From the NCBI RefSeq assembly GCF_014529535.1, contig NW_023503787.1, positions 26,953 to 90,952 of the forward strand: a stretch of 64,000 bases of DNA, in the 5' to 3' direction. This document shows positions 20,779 to 33,567 of the stretch, in pieces. Under the pieces are notes generated by a model. It was given only the letters and a program-made list of their open reading frames with translations, was not told the origin of the DNA and did not search any database. This DNA comes from Bradysia coprophila (lineage: Eukaryota > Arthropoda > Insecta > Diptera > Sciaridae). Each line of letters opens with the position of its first letter. Position 1 is the first letter of the stretch. Both the position numbers and the translations under genes were made by a program.

Positions 20779-22383
20779 AGCCCCGTACGAAGTACGAAGG
20801 GGCTTATAGGATTACGATGCCGTGTGTAATTGATGGAATTCGAAGCAGACGGTAAGGGCAAAAGTGTTTTGCCTATGTTCATAGATGACGAATCCGCAAT
20901 AAAAAATTTGGGCCGTCTGTCCTGGTCTGTCCGTCTGTCGTCACGTCGATATCTTGAGTAAATCAAATCCGAATTTCAAAATTTTTTTTTTCCCTGAAAG
21001 AAATAGTCAAAATAGTGAGGCTAAGTTCGAAGATGGGCATATTCCGGAGTCGGCCCCTTTTCGTGAAGTTTAGGGCCACCTAAGTGATTTAAGGTCTTTT
21101 GGTGATATTTATGGCAAAATAAAACGATGGAAATGGTAAATGACACGGCAAATGAATAGGTATTGTCAATACCAAATCCAAGGAAAAAAAGTGTTTTTAA
21201 AATCGGTGAGTGGACCGTGAGTTAGGCACTTAGAAAGTGAAAAGCTACTAGGGCCCTATGTGTATTTTTACATAGAACTCAAGTAAAATTTCATCCATGT
21301 TTTCGTAATTTTTGTTTCATTTGGAAGGTAATCCGAACGGCCGAATAGAAAGTTGTTGAAAAAAAATTAAAATTTGGGTCCTTGGACCCTAAGGCCACTA
21401 CTAGGGCCCATATGTGTATTTTACATATGAACTCGAGTAAATAATCATTTTCGTTTTTCGTAAGTTTTTGTGTCATTTGGAAGGTAATGCAAAGGTCGAA
21501 ATAGAATGTTGTTGAAAAAAAAATTAAATTTGGGTCCTCGGACTAAGGCCGCTACTAGGCCCTATGCGTATTTTACATACAACTCGAGTAAATTTCATCC
21601 GTTTTTCGTAATTTTTGCTTCATTTGAAAGATAATCGAACACCGAATAGAATGTTGTTGAAAAAAAAATTAAATTTGGGTCCTCGGACTAAGGCCGACTA
21701 CTAGGGGCCCTATGCGTATTTTACATACAAACTCGAGTAAATTTCATCCAGTTTTTCGTAATTTTTGTTTCATTTGAAAGATAATCGAACACCGAATAGA
21801 ATGTTGTTGAAAAAAAAAATTAAATTTGGGGTCCTTGGACTAAGGCCGCTACTAGGGCCCTATGTGTATTTTACATATAACTCGAGCAAATTTGATCCGT
21901 TTTTCGTAATTTTTGTTTCATTTGGAAGGTAATCAAAGGCCGAATAGAATGTTTATTGAAAAAAAATTAAATTTGGGTCCTCGGACTAAGGCCGCTACTA
22001 GGGCCCTATGTGTATTTTACATATAACTCGAGCAAATATCATCCTTTTTTCGTATTTTTTTGTTTCATTTGGAAGATAATCAAAGGCCGAATAGAATGTA
22101 GTTGAAAAAAAAAATTGGATCCTCGGACTGAGGCCGATACTAGGCCCTATGTGTATTTATACTCAATAAATTAAAAATTTAGGGCTATTTGAAATTTTTG
22201 TTTTATTTGAAAGGAACGTCGTACGGGCTTCGTAATTGCGCTATGCGCAATTTCTAAGATGTACACATTACATAATAATTTTACTTTAACAACTTTAACC
22301 GGCGCATAGGCTTACGGTCAAAGTAGGGTGCCAGACGCACTAGGGTCACGTACGCAATAGATATACGGGTTTGTACGGGGCTC
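20779..22383. mobile_element. Unclassified repetitive element with AGCCCCGTAC ends and internal tandem repeats
   Basis: The left end AGCCCCGTACGAAGTACGAA and the right end GTACGGGGCT (22374-22383) are inverted versions of the same 10 bp. Between them lies a unique left segment (with GTCTGTCCGTCTGTC), a tandem array of about 150-bp units, and a GC-richer right segment. No open frame of useful size and no clear target duplication. It separates the two PAN-linked genes. Likely a non-autonomous transposon with a satellite-like core, class unknown; the GC-rich right flank to about 22425 may also belong to it. Confidence 0.55.
21240..22160. repeat. Tandem array, about 7 copies of a roughly 150-bp unit
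   Basis: The block CTACTAGGGCCCTATGTGTA recurs at about 21246, 21399, 21552, 21700, 21850, 21996 and 22137, each followed by ACTCGAGTAAATTTCATCC, CGTAATTTTTGTTTCATTTG, GCCGAATAGAATG, and GGGTCCTCGGACTAAGGCC. Spacing is about 140-155 bp. Differences are mostly small indels in homopolymers and GC/AC changes. Confidence 0.85.
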
Positions 22384-22569
22384 AGTCGCAGCAAACGCTC
22401 CGACTGTTCTGATGGCTCGTTTTTTTATTATAACAAATATTCCGTATTGATTGACATAAAAAGCGTTTATAAAATTAAAATTAAACGTCGTTTGATAAAA
22501 TATAAAAATTTCAAATGTTCCATGATACGGGCAGCATTTGTCCTTTGTTTTTCCGTTTATTAATTACAT

Positions 22570-23722
22570 TCACCGTCTTGCACAACCTGTCTTGGAAGTA
22601 AGTTCGTTAGGACATGCAACCGCATTAAAATTGAAACTTGGATTATCAGCCCCTTTGAACCATTCAAAACGCCACTTACACTTTTGATACCAAACAAATA
22701 TATAAAACAATGGTAAATATTGACATGTATTTGGTCGACATACCCTTGTCTAATCTGTGACGGCAGTTGATCACATTCTTGTAAACTGTGAACTCCTCCG
22801 TATCGATCTGAAAACATCGCAATTTTTATGAACGGAAGAAGATGAAAGTTTCAATAATAACTATCATAATCGTGACTAACCACCCCATCCACCATCTGGA
22901 GCACCCCATTGCGATGAGCATCCATTAAAAATGCCAACTCCACCACCTGGCATTTGCAAGTCAAAATGATTTTCCTGTAGAGAGAGGAATTACAGTTAAA
23001 AATGGAAGACTTTTTTGCTTCGGCAAAGACGAATACTGACTCCTAAATCTCCACCAGTGTTTGTGACTTGTACAATCATTTTTTTCCCATTCACTGGACC
23101 GGAAGTAAATGTTAGTTCGTAACATTGACAACACCAATCAGCTTCCGATTGACCTTTAATATTTGCCGCTGCGAAACCATACGCCAAGTTATCGTTTATT
23201 GCCCATGGAATATTATTGGTGCACGTGAATGCATCTTTTTATAATTGTATAAGTAAAAACCATGAAAATGGATATTGAAAAAAGAACGAATTTTCATTAC
23301 TTCCACCATTCTCACATCCATTTCGTGTATTTTTGTCAATTACGTTAAAGCCGTCTCGATTACATGAATTAACGGGACTGGTAACGGAAGCCTTTCCATT
23401 CCAGGAGCATGACGGCTATAAACATATGAATTTTTGGAGTTCGAATTCTAATTTAAAATTTCATTTTACCTTGCAGCAATCCCAATAACGTGTAGACCGA
23501 CCGCTTTGTGAAACATCCTTTTCAATTGTTGAATTAATTGCTGGATCAGATATCCAAAATGAAGACTCGAAATCGGTAGTCGATTCTGATAAGGCTTGAG
23601 CGATAAACTTTGACTCCAAATTAGGAATTGTTACTGACGAAATCACTCCACAAATTGCATTTTGGTCTAGTTTAACAATTGCTTCACTTTTAGATACCGG
23701 CGCGTGTTTGAAAGGTCATGCT
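22570..23722 (-). pseudogene. GH45 endoglucanase locus, 5'-truncated PAN module, apparent frameshift
   Basis: Visible exons: about 23722-23470, 23415-23301, 23234-23041, 22974-22881, 22807-22744 and 22680-22570. The first encodes only the end of a PAN-like module (PVSKSEAIVKLDQNAICGVI) matching the neighbouring thaumatin-like gene, then a Ser-rich linker. The catalytic domain follows: TRYWDCCK with the first catalytic Asp, [59 protein letters not shown] with the second catalytic Asp, and [14 protein letters not shown] to the stop at 22570. GH45 enzymes hydrolyse cellulose beta-1,4 links. Two defects: a stop lies directly upstream of the PAN remnant with no visible start, and exon 5 (phase 2 at GG/gtatgt) does not join exon 6 in frame. 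The spliced frame would instead read to 22560. Read as a decaying or misassembled gene; the minus-strand AATAAA is at 22556-22561. Confidence 0.75.
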
Positions 23723-26035
23723 CGCAATTTTTTCGTCACGTTTTTTTTCATTTTGTCAAATTTTTTAAACATTTGATAAAAATGATTAATGGAAATTCCT
23801 TACGTACTTGGGTACCTTGTGCTAGTGGAACTGTATTTTGTACAACAATATTCTTCGTACAGTCACAGGCAGTCAAATTTCAGCATGAATTTGCTTTAGC
23901 TGTTTTCACACAAACACAAACAATAAAAATTGTTTACACGTCTTTATACGGTTTCTACGGCAGCTTCAACCGCATGTTTATAAACAGTTTTGATTGTATG
24001 TGTGGATCAGCTGAAAAACATCTGAACCAAATTCAACTGAAATTTCACTGCCGACTCTATTTAAAATATTCGAATTTCAATTTTCTTATGATTCGCTAAT
24101 GTTACATGTTCCCTCAGTAATACAGTTATTAAATCTGTTAATTGATTATATCAGATAAGTATTTTCAGCAGACTGAAATAAAATCTTTCAATTCACTTGT
24201 GTACTTCACCTTAAGACGACTTTAGCTAGAGCTTGTCAAAGTCGATAATAGAAGATAATTCAGCTTTTTACAGATTTTGCCTTGACGCAACATAATTGTT
24301 TTATCTTTCGACATTGAAATTAGTGAATGTTTGTTCCAAAAGAGATGCAATACGAAATTATAACAGATGCTATGCAATCTGTAAAAGGTTACTGTATTAT
24401 CACTGTTTCGAAATTTCAAGGTTTTAAGGGTGGAACAAAACATGCCACACAAAAAATTCTGTGATTCAGTTTCAAAATCTCAATCCCTAAAATTACTGTT
24501 TTTCGTTTAGGACAAACGTCTTACACATTGCACCTCTTATAAACTCGTATACCGTCGTGAGTCCATTCTAAACAATATATTTTCGGCTGTATTACTTGTA
24601 GATGTAGATACATGGCACACATATAATATAAAATATTGGCAAATCGAAGGGCAAATAAAAATGCAAAATTATTATATTTTGTCATGTCATTTCTGATAAA
24701 AATGGTTCAAATTTAAATTTGAATATTGGATCCTATACCGCTAGACATATATGTACAGTTCAAAAGCTGTTGTAGCAGCAGAAGTGTAAAAATATAAATG
24801 TGTAGGAACATTATAGCGAGACTTCTTTATATTATGTGAAAAGAATAAAAAAAAGTATGAAAAAAAGAAAACTCGGCGTTGTTACTACAAACAATCCAAT
24901 ATATATCGAGAACGAAACTCTGTAGTTTATTGTGATATCGTTTTTGAAAATGTTACACCGTTGCAGTGTACGCTACCTTCTTGGATAGGTACTTCTGAAT
25001 ATATGAGAAGTGGGTAATGTTGAAAATAAAATATCAGGAGTTATTGAGTTTTCTTATAAATTTTTTTTTTGATAAAAATTTGAATCAAATCAAAACAATA
25101 TGTAATGCTCCGTGTAATGTATGTAATTCTGGGAAACACCCGAGGTTTTAGGGCTTTTTGCTAGGATAAAATAGGAAGCTAGAAGCAAGTGGTAAAGCCA
25201 TAATGGACGATGATGTTTTTCACATAATAGACACTATTTTTGACGGTATTCAGACGCAGACGGTGTGAAACTAGATATTACTTATGTTGGGCGGATACAT
25301 CCCTTATCCAAGGACAATTTTTTGAAAATCATTTTTCTATATTTTTTCCGAATCGCCTACATTTTCCAATTTTTCCCAAAACATTTTTTCTAAATAAACC
25401 TGTCACATACGGCTCATCTGTGCTGTGGTACAATGCATGTTAAAAAATTGAAGTACAAGATTTGAAATCAACCGATTAAAAATACTTCTTTGGTCGATGG
25501 AAGTAAAGACCCGATAATAATATATGCTTGCCGTCTGTAAACATGTTAAGGAAAATATGGGAAAATCTAGTGTAAAGTGGGAAAATACAAGAAGATATGG
25601 GGGAACGTTACCCAAAAATATGCCATGTTCTTATCACTATTACGTTACGAGTTCAACGAGCTATAGCTTAATTTTTCAAATTTACTTTTAATTCTTAAAC
25701 ACATTTAAGGTTTGATATGGTTTAGAATATGGTTCCGCGTGCTTCATTAAGTGTACGAATCTGAACAGATATCTCTTGATCTGAACCTGATTTTCAGGTT
25801 GACCTGACAATATTTGAATCTGAAAAAATCCCAGATATCTGACCTGATTTACCTGAATTTTTACTGATTTTCAGGATATCAGGTAAATTCAGTGCGGGCA
25901 TTTTTTTAAACTTCAGATTCGGATAATCTGAGCTTCAGGTCCGCCTAACCTGTTGCAAGTGTTTCATTGGGTTGCATCAAGATCATTTTACTATCTTGCT
26001 AGGATTATAGATGCAAATTTAAATGGCAGAAATAA
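23723..26035. other. Intergenic, no gene seen
   Basis: Includes the 5' flank of the GH45 locus, where I looked for and did not find the missing PAN half or a signal peptide. Around 25770-25940 many CTGA/TCAGGT words form a degenerate, self-complementary patch (for example TCAGGTTGACCTGA). A 131-codon open frame at 23704-24099 (+) has no recognisable content. Confidence 0.5.
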
Positions 26036-26149
26036 TTTATTCAAATGTGCTACAGAATACAATTAACAAAATTTCCAACTTTTACAGTTTCCCAACATTC
26101 TAGTTCCGTTACACTTGTTTTTTTAACTGATAATCTTATCACTACAGAG

Positions 26150-29100
26150 TTAAGAAACAATTCGTATAAATTTTCGAAACATTTCCAACAATTTCTTCTT
26201 TTTGTTGTCCACAATTTTCGATTGTATCAAATAGTCAAACAATTGGATCATAAAAGTGTCTTTCTGATTCGAGTCTGGATGAAATGTGGATAAGTCTTCG
26301 TTTCTCAATTCCACCAACAGGAATTCTTTCAGGTCGTGAAAATTGCCTTTCATATCCTTTGGAATATCGGTGTCTTTAATTGTCGACGACAAATAGTCCG
26401 TTAAGTTAATAATTTTAATTATTTTCATCCTGGATTCTTGCATGCCGTTGAATTTTTTTGCAGCTTCGATTAGATCTTTCGAATATTGCTCCAAAATGGT
26501 TTTGGTCTTACCATGCACATGTATCTTAAGTTTAGAAATTTCATTCGAGCATAACGCTAATTTTTTCGAAACATTCTCGATCTGATTGTCGTGGTGCTCG
26601 CCAGTAAAATTACACAATTCGAAAATACGAAACTCAAGGAGTAAAAACTTGATTTTGTCGTCATTACGAAGATCTGCAGGAATTTTGGGAAGCGACTCGC
26701 TATCAGATGCTTGAAAAGCATTTTTGTCCAGTGATGGATTTGATTGATGCAATTTATTGGTTCTGCGATACATAGTGTTGTCTCCGACATAGCTGGTGTA
26801 ATCTTCGTCGGCTGTGGTTAAATTACATGAAAATGAGTTGTATCCCTCTTCACCTAGTAGCTGAAAAATTATATTTCCGACATGTGATAATGCGGATGTG
26901 TTTGTCGTTGTTGGCATTGTTGACGATTCGAAAGTCAGAATTCGTTTAGTTTCATCGACTGTAATGTCATTATTGCTTAGGTCAGATACTGTACTTGTTA
27001 CCGACTGTTCTGCATCAATTGAATCAATCGGAATAGACGTTGAAGTGATGAGAGATGAATCAAAAACAAATTGTGATGTCGAAACAGTGTCTTCGTTTGC
27101 TGTGCGTGTAGTTTCTCTGATACCTAATATTCTGTTCGCAACATCTAGATCGAACCGTTCATTCTCGCCTGTGAAAATAATCAGAAAACGAATCGTTAAA
27201 AGTGATGAGATACGAACTTCAATATCCTTCTTTCTATGAATTCACAATCGTTAATACAATCAATTCATACCAGAGGTGTCCCCACATTCGATTTGTAAGG
27301 ATTTTATTTTCGTGTGAGTACGGACAAAATTACTTTATTTTCAGTTGTTCAAATGAATTTTTTTCAGTTCAGTTGAAGTGGTAGAACTTTTTTTTTCTTG
27401 GAAAAGTATTTTGCTCACATAGTTACAAACCATGCAAGCTTTATCCGGTTTTACATTTGTCGGTAATATGTTTTCCGTTTTAAGATTAACAAAATTGGAT
27501 TTCAGATCGGGTTTCATCAATCAATTTGTAAAATAAAGTATTGCGATGTACAAATTGGTATTGCTAATTTAATGGATGGTTTTGTATGTAGGAGATAAAT
27601 GCATAAACTTGAAAGTGTCGATATAGAAATATATAAGGAAAAAACAACATTAACTGGAAAATTCAAAAGCTTTTAGAAAAGTAAAATCAATGGAACGAGG
27701 CTTTGATATAGCTATTGCTGCGTAATATAATATTGCGGTCAAGTAATTTATTCTGTGCAATGCTGTAGCAGCTCCTTAGTGTTAATCAATTTTAAAGACA
27801 AAAAAAGGAGAGTAACTGATTAGTGATGTAAATGGATTACATCGAATGCCCAGGTGAATTTTTTGTGACTGTTGTTTTATATGCAAAGAAACCCTTCCTT
27901 CGTGAAATTTTTCACTTTGAAAATTACGACAGTCAGTGCAGACATAACATCTGCATTCGTATCGGACTACACATTGCTCTTTTTCGAAATAGAAAATGTT
28001 TTCCGAATTTTCTATATTTTATACTTAGCGAAGAGAACTGTTGGTATATTTCACTCACCGGAGGCGGAGGTATAATGCGGTGGTGTCGAATCCGTTGCAT
28101 CTGTTCCTAATTCATCCAGGTTAACTGTTCAAATTAATTATTTTTTGTTATCGATATCTGATATCACATTTCCTCAAAAAAAAAAACATCTTACCAACAG
28201 CAACATTTTCTATCGCTGGATTATTTTCAACTCCTTCCGTATCAGTCAGCTCGTTCACATATTTCGCTGCATTCGTGTAATTCTCATTTGTGTAAAGAAT
28301 ATCAATGATTCCCTTTCTCGGTTCGTGTTTGGATTCATTCAATGAACCATCAATTTCATTTGATTTAATCGATTGAGTATCCTGTTGTGTAGTAGCAGTT
28401 GCGAATTGATTGAAGTCTATGTTACTGGAGCTATCAGTGGTATATGATTTATCATCGATGGTTGCAGTGGTTGCTGTATATATTTCTTCAGTATGTCTCG
28501 TATGACTGTCGTCGGTGTTGTAATTATTCTTATTATCGATGCAATCAGCTAAACTACTGTCTTTGATTACATTTATGAATGCTTCGTCGTTGATGAAAGG
28601 TAAATTGGGAAAGTATTTCTCGCCTTCAACGATTACAGCATACATGGTCATCGCACATAACAGAACTTTGCAATTCGCTGTGGCATTTTTGTAATGATTT
28701 CGTATCTGATGTGAAACGTCTGGATGAAATCGTTGTAATAATCCTTTATCGTCATTTATCTAAAAATTGGGAAAGGTTTGAATAATTGAATGGATTGAGT
28801 CATCAAATAGATCCAAAAAAGGGTCAGAGATCAGAATTCTTTTTCGGATGATACGCAAATTCTTTAAATGAGACATCTAACACATCTAACACATCTAACA
28901 CTTCTTACTTACAATTTTAAAACAAAATTCTGTAGTTGTGTGTTCACACGCTCCATCGTCAGTTGATCTTTTAGTCAATCCTTAAGTGAAACCAATGGAA
29001 GCAATAATGAATTTGAACGAAAATATTAAATTTATTTATAAATTTCTGCAACTGATCGACATAAATGATTTGTTATATATATACGACCAGCAGACTTACG

Positions 29101-29290
29101 TGAAAAAATAGATTCTGAACTCCTTGCAAAAGCTACCTAAGACATTTTAATTTTGATTTTATTCATTAAGTGCTTTATTATTTTAAATATCTTGTGCATA
29201 AAACTTTAATTGAAAATTGCAATAAATTGAAATTCAACCTACCAAAACTAATAACACAATCAAGCTGCAATTTTTTTTGTTAATCATCAT
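26150..29290 (-). CDS. Secreted Ser/Thr-rich protein of unknown family, 600 aa
   Basis: Six exons: 29290-29243, 29136-29100, 28980-28913, 28759-28195, 28124-28059 and 27168-26150; 1803 nt, 600 aa, all GT-AG, all phases consistent. Residues 1-20 (MMINKKNCSLIVLLVLVAFA) form a clear signal peptide split over two exons. Then comes a Cys-containing region (GACEHTTTEFCFKI, ATANCKVLLCAMTM), a long acidic and Ser/Thr/Asn-rich middle with several N-x-S/T sites, and a charged C-terminal part (about 430-600) predicted helical by eye, with LLLEFRIFELCNFTG and KTKTILEQYSKDLIEAAKKF. I do not recognise the family. It could be a salivary, cocoon/silk-associated or haemolymph protein; nothing in the sequence decides. 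An AATAAA (26036-26041, minus) lies about 110 nt past the stop. Confidence 0.75.
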
Positions 29291-32200
29291 AAATCTTGAG
29301 TTTTATACGACTTTTATTTCAGATTAAAAAGCAAGTTTGTAATGTTTGAAACTGTTGTAGTACTCCGAGAGGAAAATAATAATGTATCCAAAGTGTTTTA
29401 TTCAGTTGCTTTCAGACGAAAGGAAGTTTAGCGACTGAATTGTAAACGCGAATATAGTAGTAAGACTTTACTTTTCGTAGTAATAATACTATGCATAGTC
29501 AACGGAATTCGATTCGTTACGCAAATTAAGTTTCTCAAAACAATTGAATGAAAAGTTTAAACTTTTTTTAGTTACATATGAGAGAACTCTACATAGAATT
29601 TCTCATTCTGTAAATAAACTAATTTAAATTTCTTCATCTTGTACAAATAGGAACGTACGAGTTAAAAAAATAGTTAGATACCAAATGGAAACTGAAGTAT
29701 ATAAACACTGAAGGTAGTGCGTACCCTCAGCGTATCACAAAAAATACGGAGCCCAAGTTTCGGGTGAATATAAGATTTGTTATGTTGAAACTGCGTTAGT
29801 TTAGTATATTGAATGTCGACATGCGAATATGATTTGTGTGCAACATTAAAAAATATATTCACCTGAATGATCCGTGTTTTTTTTTGCAGATTTGCATTAC
29901 CTTCAGTTGTTTAAATGTCTTTGGAAACTTTTTTTTTTGAGTAATTGAGGAGTACACTCCTTCCGTCTCCTGTATACTTCAAGTTGAATGTCTTCAACTT
30001 GTCACTTGAAACAATTATACAAAAATTCCCGCATATTAATTTTTTTTTTATTCGTCTGATAATTTTCGAGCACAAAAGGTACAGCGACATCAAATATCAA
30101 GCCTCGTTTCCTCATTCCAAAAAGAGAAATGACACTATCAAGACACCAGCTGTTTTGTCATCTGATAGACTCATACACTCATACAAATACACGACTGAAA
30201 CGTGCTTATATACGAGTTTAATGGTGACACGCTCGAATAGTGGTATGAGTGGACCATACCATCAGTTGCTTATAAAAAAGTTGAAGCTAACTGGAACACA
30301 GATTTGGTTGACTTTACCTGTATATCCAATATTATTAAAACGATTCCGGCAACGCACCAGCATTTACGTATCTGGATCTCAGATACCACAATCGGACAGT
30401 GGTACCAACATTCGACTTACACTTAATAAAAACATGTTCATACAACTAAGATACTTTTCATGTCATTGTGCGTGCACCGCAAATGCTGGTGCATTTCGTT
30501 GATTCTAAACTACTTCACATCCTCTTTCACCACTGAGACACAAACCCAGAATCTTTCACTTGCCCGGGTAATGTTCTCCTACCAATTGGCTTCCTTCTAC
30601 AAAAAGTTGCGATGCCATGTGTAAATAGCCGAAAATGTTACAAAATGACTACTTGAACACTGAAAATTTGGGTCTAAAGTCATTAAAAGAAAATTTTGAA
30701 ATACATTGAGATGAACTCTTTTCATCTTTCTAACAACTAACGGGGGGGGGGGTGTACTTAATATGTTGCTTGGGAACACTTAAGAGAAGCAAAATTGTCG
30801 TTTTGAAATTGCATTTTTATTGCCAATATTTCGGAATTACATCCATTATCAATTTCGTAATTCGGCCAAGTTGTGATTTCCTACTTATCCCCTATGTGAG
30901 CGGAAAATAACCGTTTTTATCCAAGAAGCGTCTGCTACTTACTTCACTCGATTTCCCGAAAAATTTTCCTTGGAAATATTTTTTCACAAAATCCATTTTT
31001 AGTTTTTACCCGTAGATTCTGCACTAGTACGTAAGTTCATTGGTATAATAATCAAGGAACATATTCCAACAAAAAGCATAGTGCTTAACCAAATTAGTTC
31101 AATATTGTGTCATTGATTTATAGCAACAATCCAATCACCATAAGATATCCGAATCCATTCGAACCCATTGTATGCGGATACAGTAAGTACAAATCGATCG
31201 TGCTTCTAAGATAGTATAGTTTGACAAAATGGTATATATATCTATAGAAACGCCATTGAATGTTTATATACCCCATATACCTACACGAATATGGAGATCT
31301 TATCGCAGAAGACAGAGAGGATTCATTCGATTAGTAATTATATACCGCATCTAAATTGAAATTAGTCAGTTTTCGCAATTATTTATTCTCTGTGACTATG
31401 ATGCATATAACGTTTGTTCTACACAAACGACGTGCATGTAATGTGACATATTAATGTAGCTTAGATGGGTGGATTAAGGCACATATTACCCAGTCTAATT
31501 TAACATAGTCGAAAGAACAACGGCAAAATCAATTAGAATGGTGCGATGAATACAAATATTTGTGTTTTCATATATTGAAAAATCTTTTAAATTCATTGGG
31601 GCGCTCCAACAAGCTCCGCTGTAAGAACGTCTGTTCTTCTATTCTTGTGATTACTTTTTTTCATAACAACTTCGAACTTTTGCAACTAATATTAAATATT
31701 TTTTCAGGCATTTTTACTTGACGGAAAAAAATGAGTCGATAATAAGGAGTTTGAGATCCATTTATGATGGTTCATAATATACATAACATATATTACCATC
31801 AACAACAAACTTTTCGATTAAATTACAGACGACGACGAGGTGGATATGAGTGTGTATACATTCAACAATGTGGCACCCTATGGTGACTTAGAAAGTTGAA
31901 ACCCAAATATTGAGGAAAATATGCTTACTTATATTATTATAGAGATGGTAGAAGAATCGTATAAGCCTCAAGATATTGTAATGTTAGCTAAAAGTTGGTT
32001 TCGTAATATAACAAAATCTCATGTGCCAGTAACGGTGTGTGTGGTGTGTAGATGCCATAGGAAGATGACTAAAAGAGAGAAAGAGCTATATACATAGGGC
32101 TGTGGCAAAAACTAATATGGCTTTCCTTACAACAACATTACTGAAACTATTCAAATGTCGCCCGCTTCGACTGTTTGCAAAGTTCAACTAATTACAATAT

Positions 32201-32379
32201 TTGAAGATTGGTTTTCCTGCATTGAAAGAGATGTTAATTATAAATTAGACATCGACCCTTATAAGACATTAATATCACGATAAGCTATTAGGTCGTCGTT
32301 GTCCTTGTCGTTGATCCAATACAACTTTGCTTCGAATAATTTTTTTTTGCAACAAACTGTTAAACAGGGAAGATGCATC
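29291..32379. other. Intergenic, no gene seen
   Basis: AT-rich, no supportable gene. Minor items: an inverted pair GCACCAGCATTT / AAATGCTGGTGC at about 30355 and 30479, and an 11-bp G run at 30742-30752 that is striking in this base composition. The 185-codon open frame at 29945-30502 (+) has no recognisable domain. Confidence 0.5.
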
Positions 32380-32387
32380 ATAACCAG

Positions 32388-33559
32388 TAGGGTGTGTCGA
32401 TTTCAATTTTTGTTTTTAGTGATTCCGGATTCCGCCCTACCGCGATGCACCCTCGCACTAGCAATAATAATCAGCGAAAAGTTTTTTTTTATAAGTCAAT
32501 ATAAGCTTGCACCGTCACTTTTTCAAAAATTTTCGAGCTACATGAGATAGCTGGATTATGGGTCGAAACCAAAAAAAAACTACAGATGCTTTTGCAGAGT
32601 TTTCACTCTGTACGGCATCTAGAGGGTCTACTAGAACATACAAAAATTAAAAAAAGTTAAAAAAATGTTTTACCGTCATTTTGGTATAGCACCAAGTTTC
32701 ACCGAGGTGGAATTTTCAGGAATTTTTTAAGTGAAAAAATCATCTCTTCTGGGTAAATTTTATTCAAACTAATGTTGTGATAGCTCATTTTGTAGGTATT
32801 TCAATAGCGCATCCATCAAACGTACATTTTCGATAGGTAAATTGAAATATTTTTATGTTTCGCCTGTTGGAAGGCCCAAAAATGGGGTAATTTTTCGAGT
32901 ATGGAGACAATTAACATTTTAAATACAGCGAGTAAATGAAAAATGTTGACAGAAATTCAAATATTATTCATGAATAACATATTTAAAAGCTGAAAATAGT
33001 AAAACTTAGTTTGTTAAGAGAAGCCAATTTGTTATATTTTTGAAAACACTCGAGAAAATACCCCATTTTTGGGCCTTCCAACAGCGAAACATAAAAATAT
33101 TTCAATTTACCTATCGAAAATGTACGTTTGCTGGATGCGCTATTGAAATACCTACAAAATGAGCTATCACAACATTAGTTTGAATAAAATTTACCCAGAA
33201 GAGATGATTTTTTCACTTAAGAAATTCCTGAAAATTCCACCTCGGTGAAACTTGGTGCTATACCAAAATGACGGTAAAACATTTTTTTAACTTTTTTTAA
33301 TTTTTGTATGTTCTAGTAGACCCTCTAGATGCCGTACAGAGTGAAAACTCTGCAAAAGCATCTGTAGTTTTTTTTTGGTTTCGACCCATAATCCAGCTAT
33401 CTCATGTAGCTCGAAAATTTTTGAAAAAGTGACGGTGCAAGCTTATATTGACTTATAAAAAAAAACTTTTCGCTGATTATTATTGCTAGTGCGAGGGTGC
33501 ATCGCGGTAGGGCGGAATCCGGAATCACTAAAAACAAAAATTGAAATCGACACACCCTA
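32388..33559. mobile_element. hAT-type foldback element, 1172 bp, arms of about 516 bp
   Basis: The whole left arm (TAGGGTGTGTCGATTTCAAT..., 32388 to about 32905) reappears inverted from about 33045 to 33559, with only a handful of differences (single-base changes and 1-bp indels). A loop of about 140 bp joins the arms. An exact 8-bp ATAACCAG flanks the element (32380-32387 and 33560-33567). The 8-bp duplication and TAGGG-type ends indicate a hAT transposase. No transposase frame is present. The arms would form a very stable hairpin RNA if transcribed. Confidence 0.9.
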
Positions 33560-33567
33560 ATAACCAG

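Noticed and set aside
23704-24099. 131-codon open frame (+) opposite the GH45 5' flank
   Set aside because: No recognisable content. It runs antisense to where the missing GH45 front should be and gives no match to it.
29945-30502. 185-codon open frame (+)
   Set aside because: No homology, no plausible signal or domain, overlaps simple AT-rich DNA and an inverted pair.
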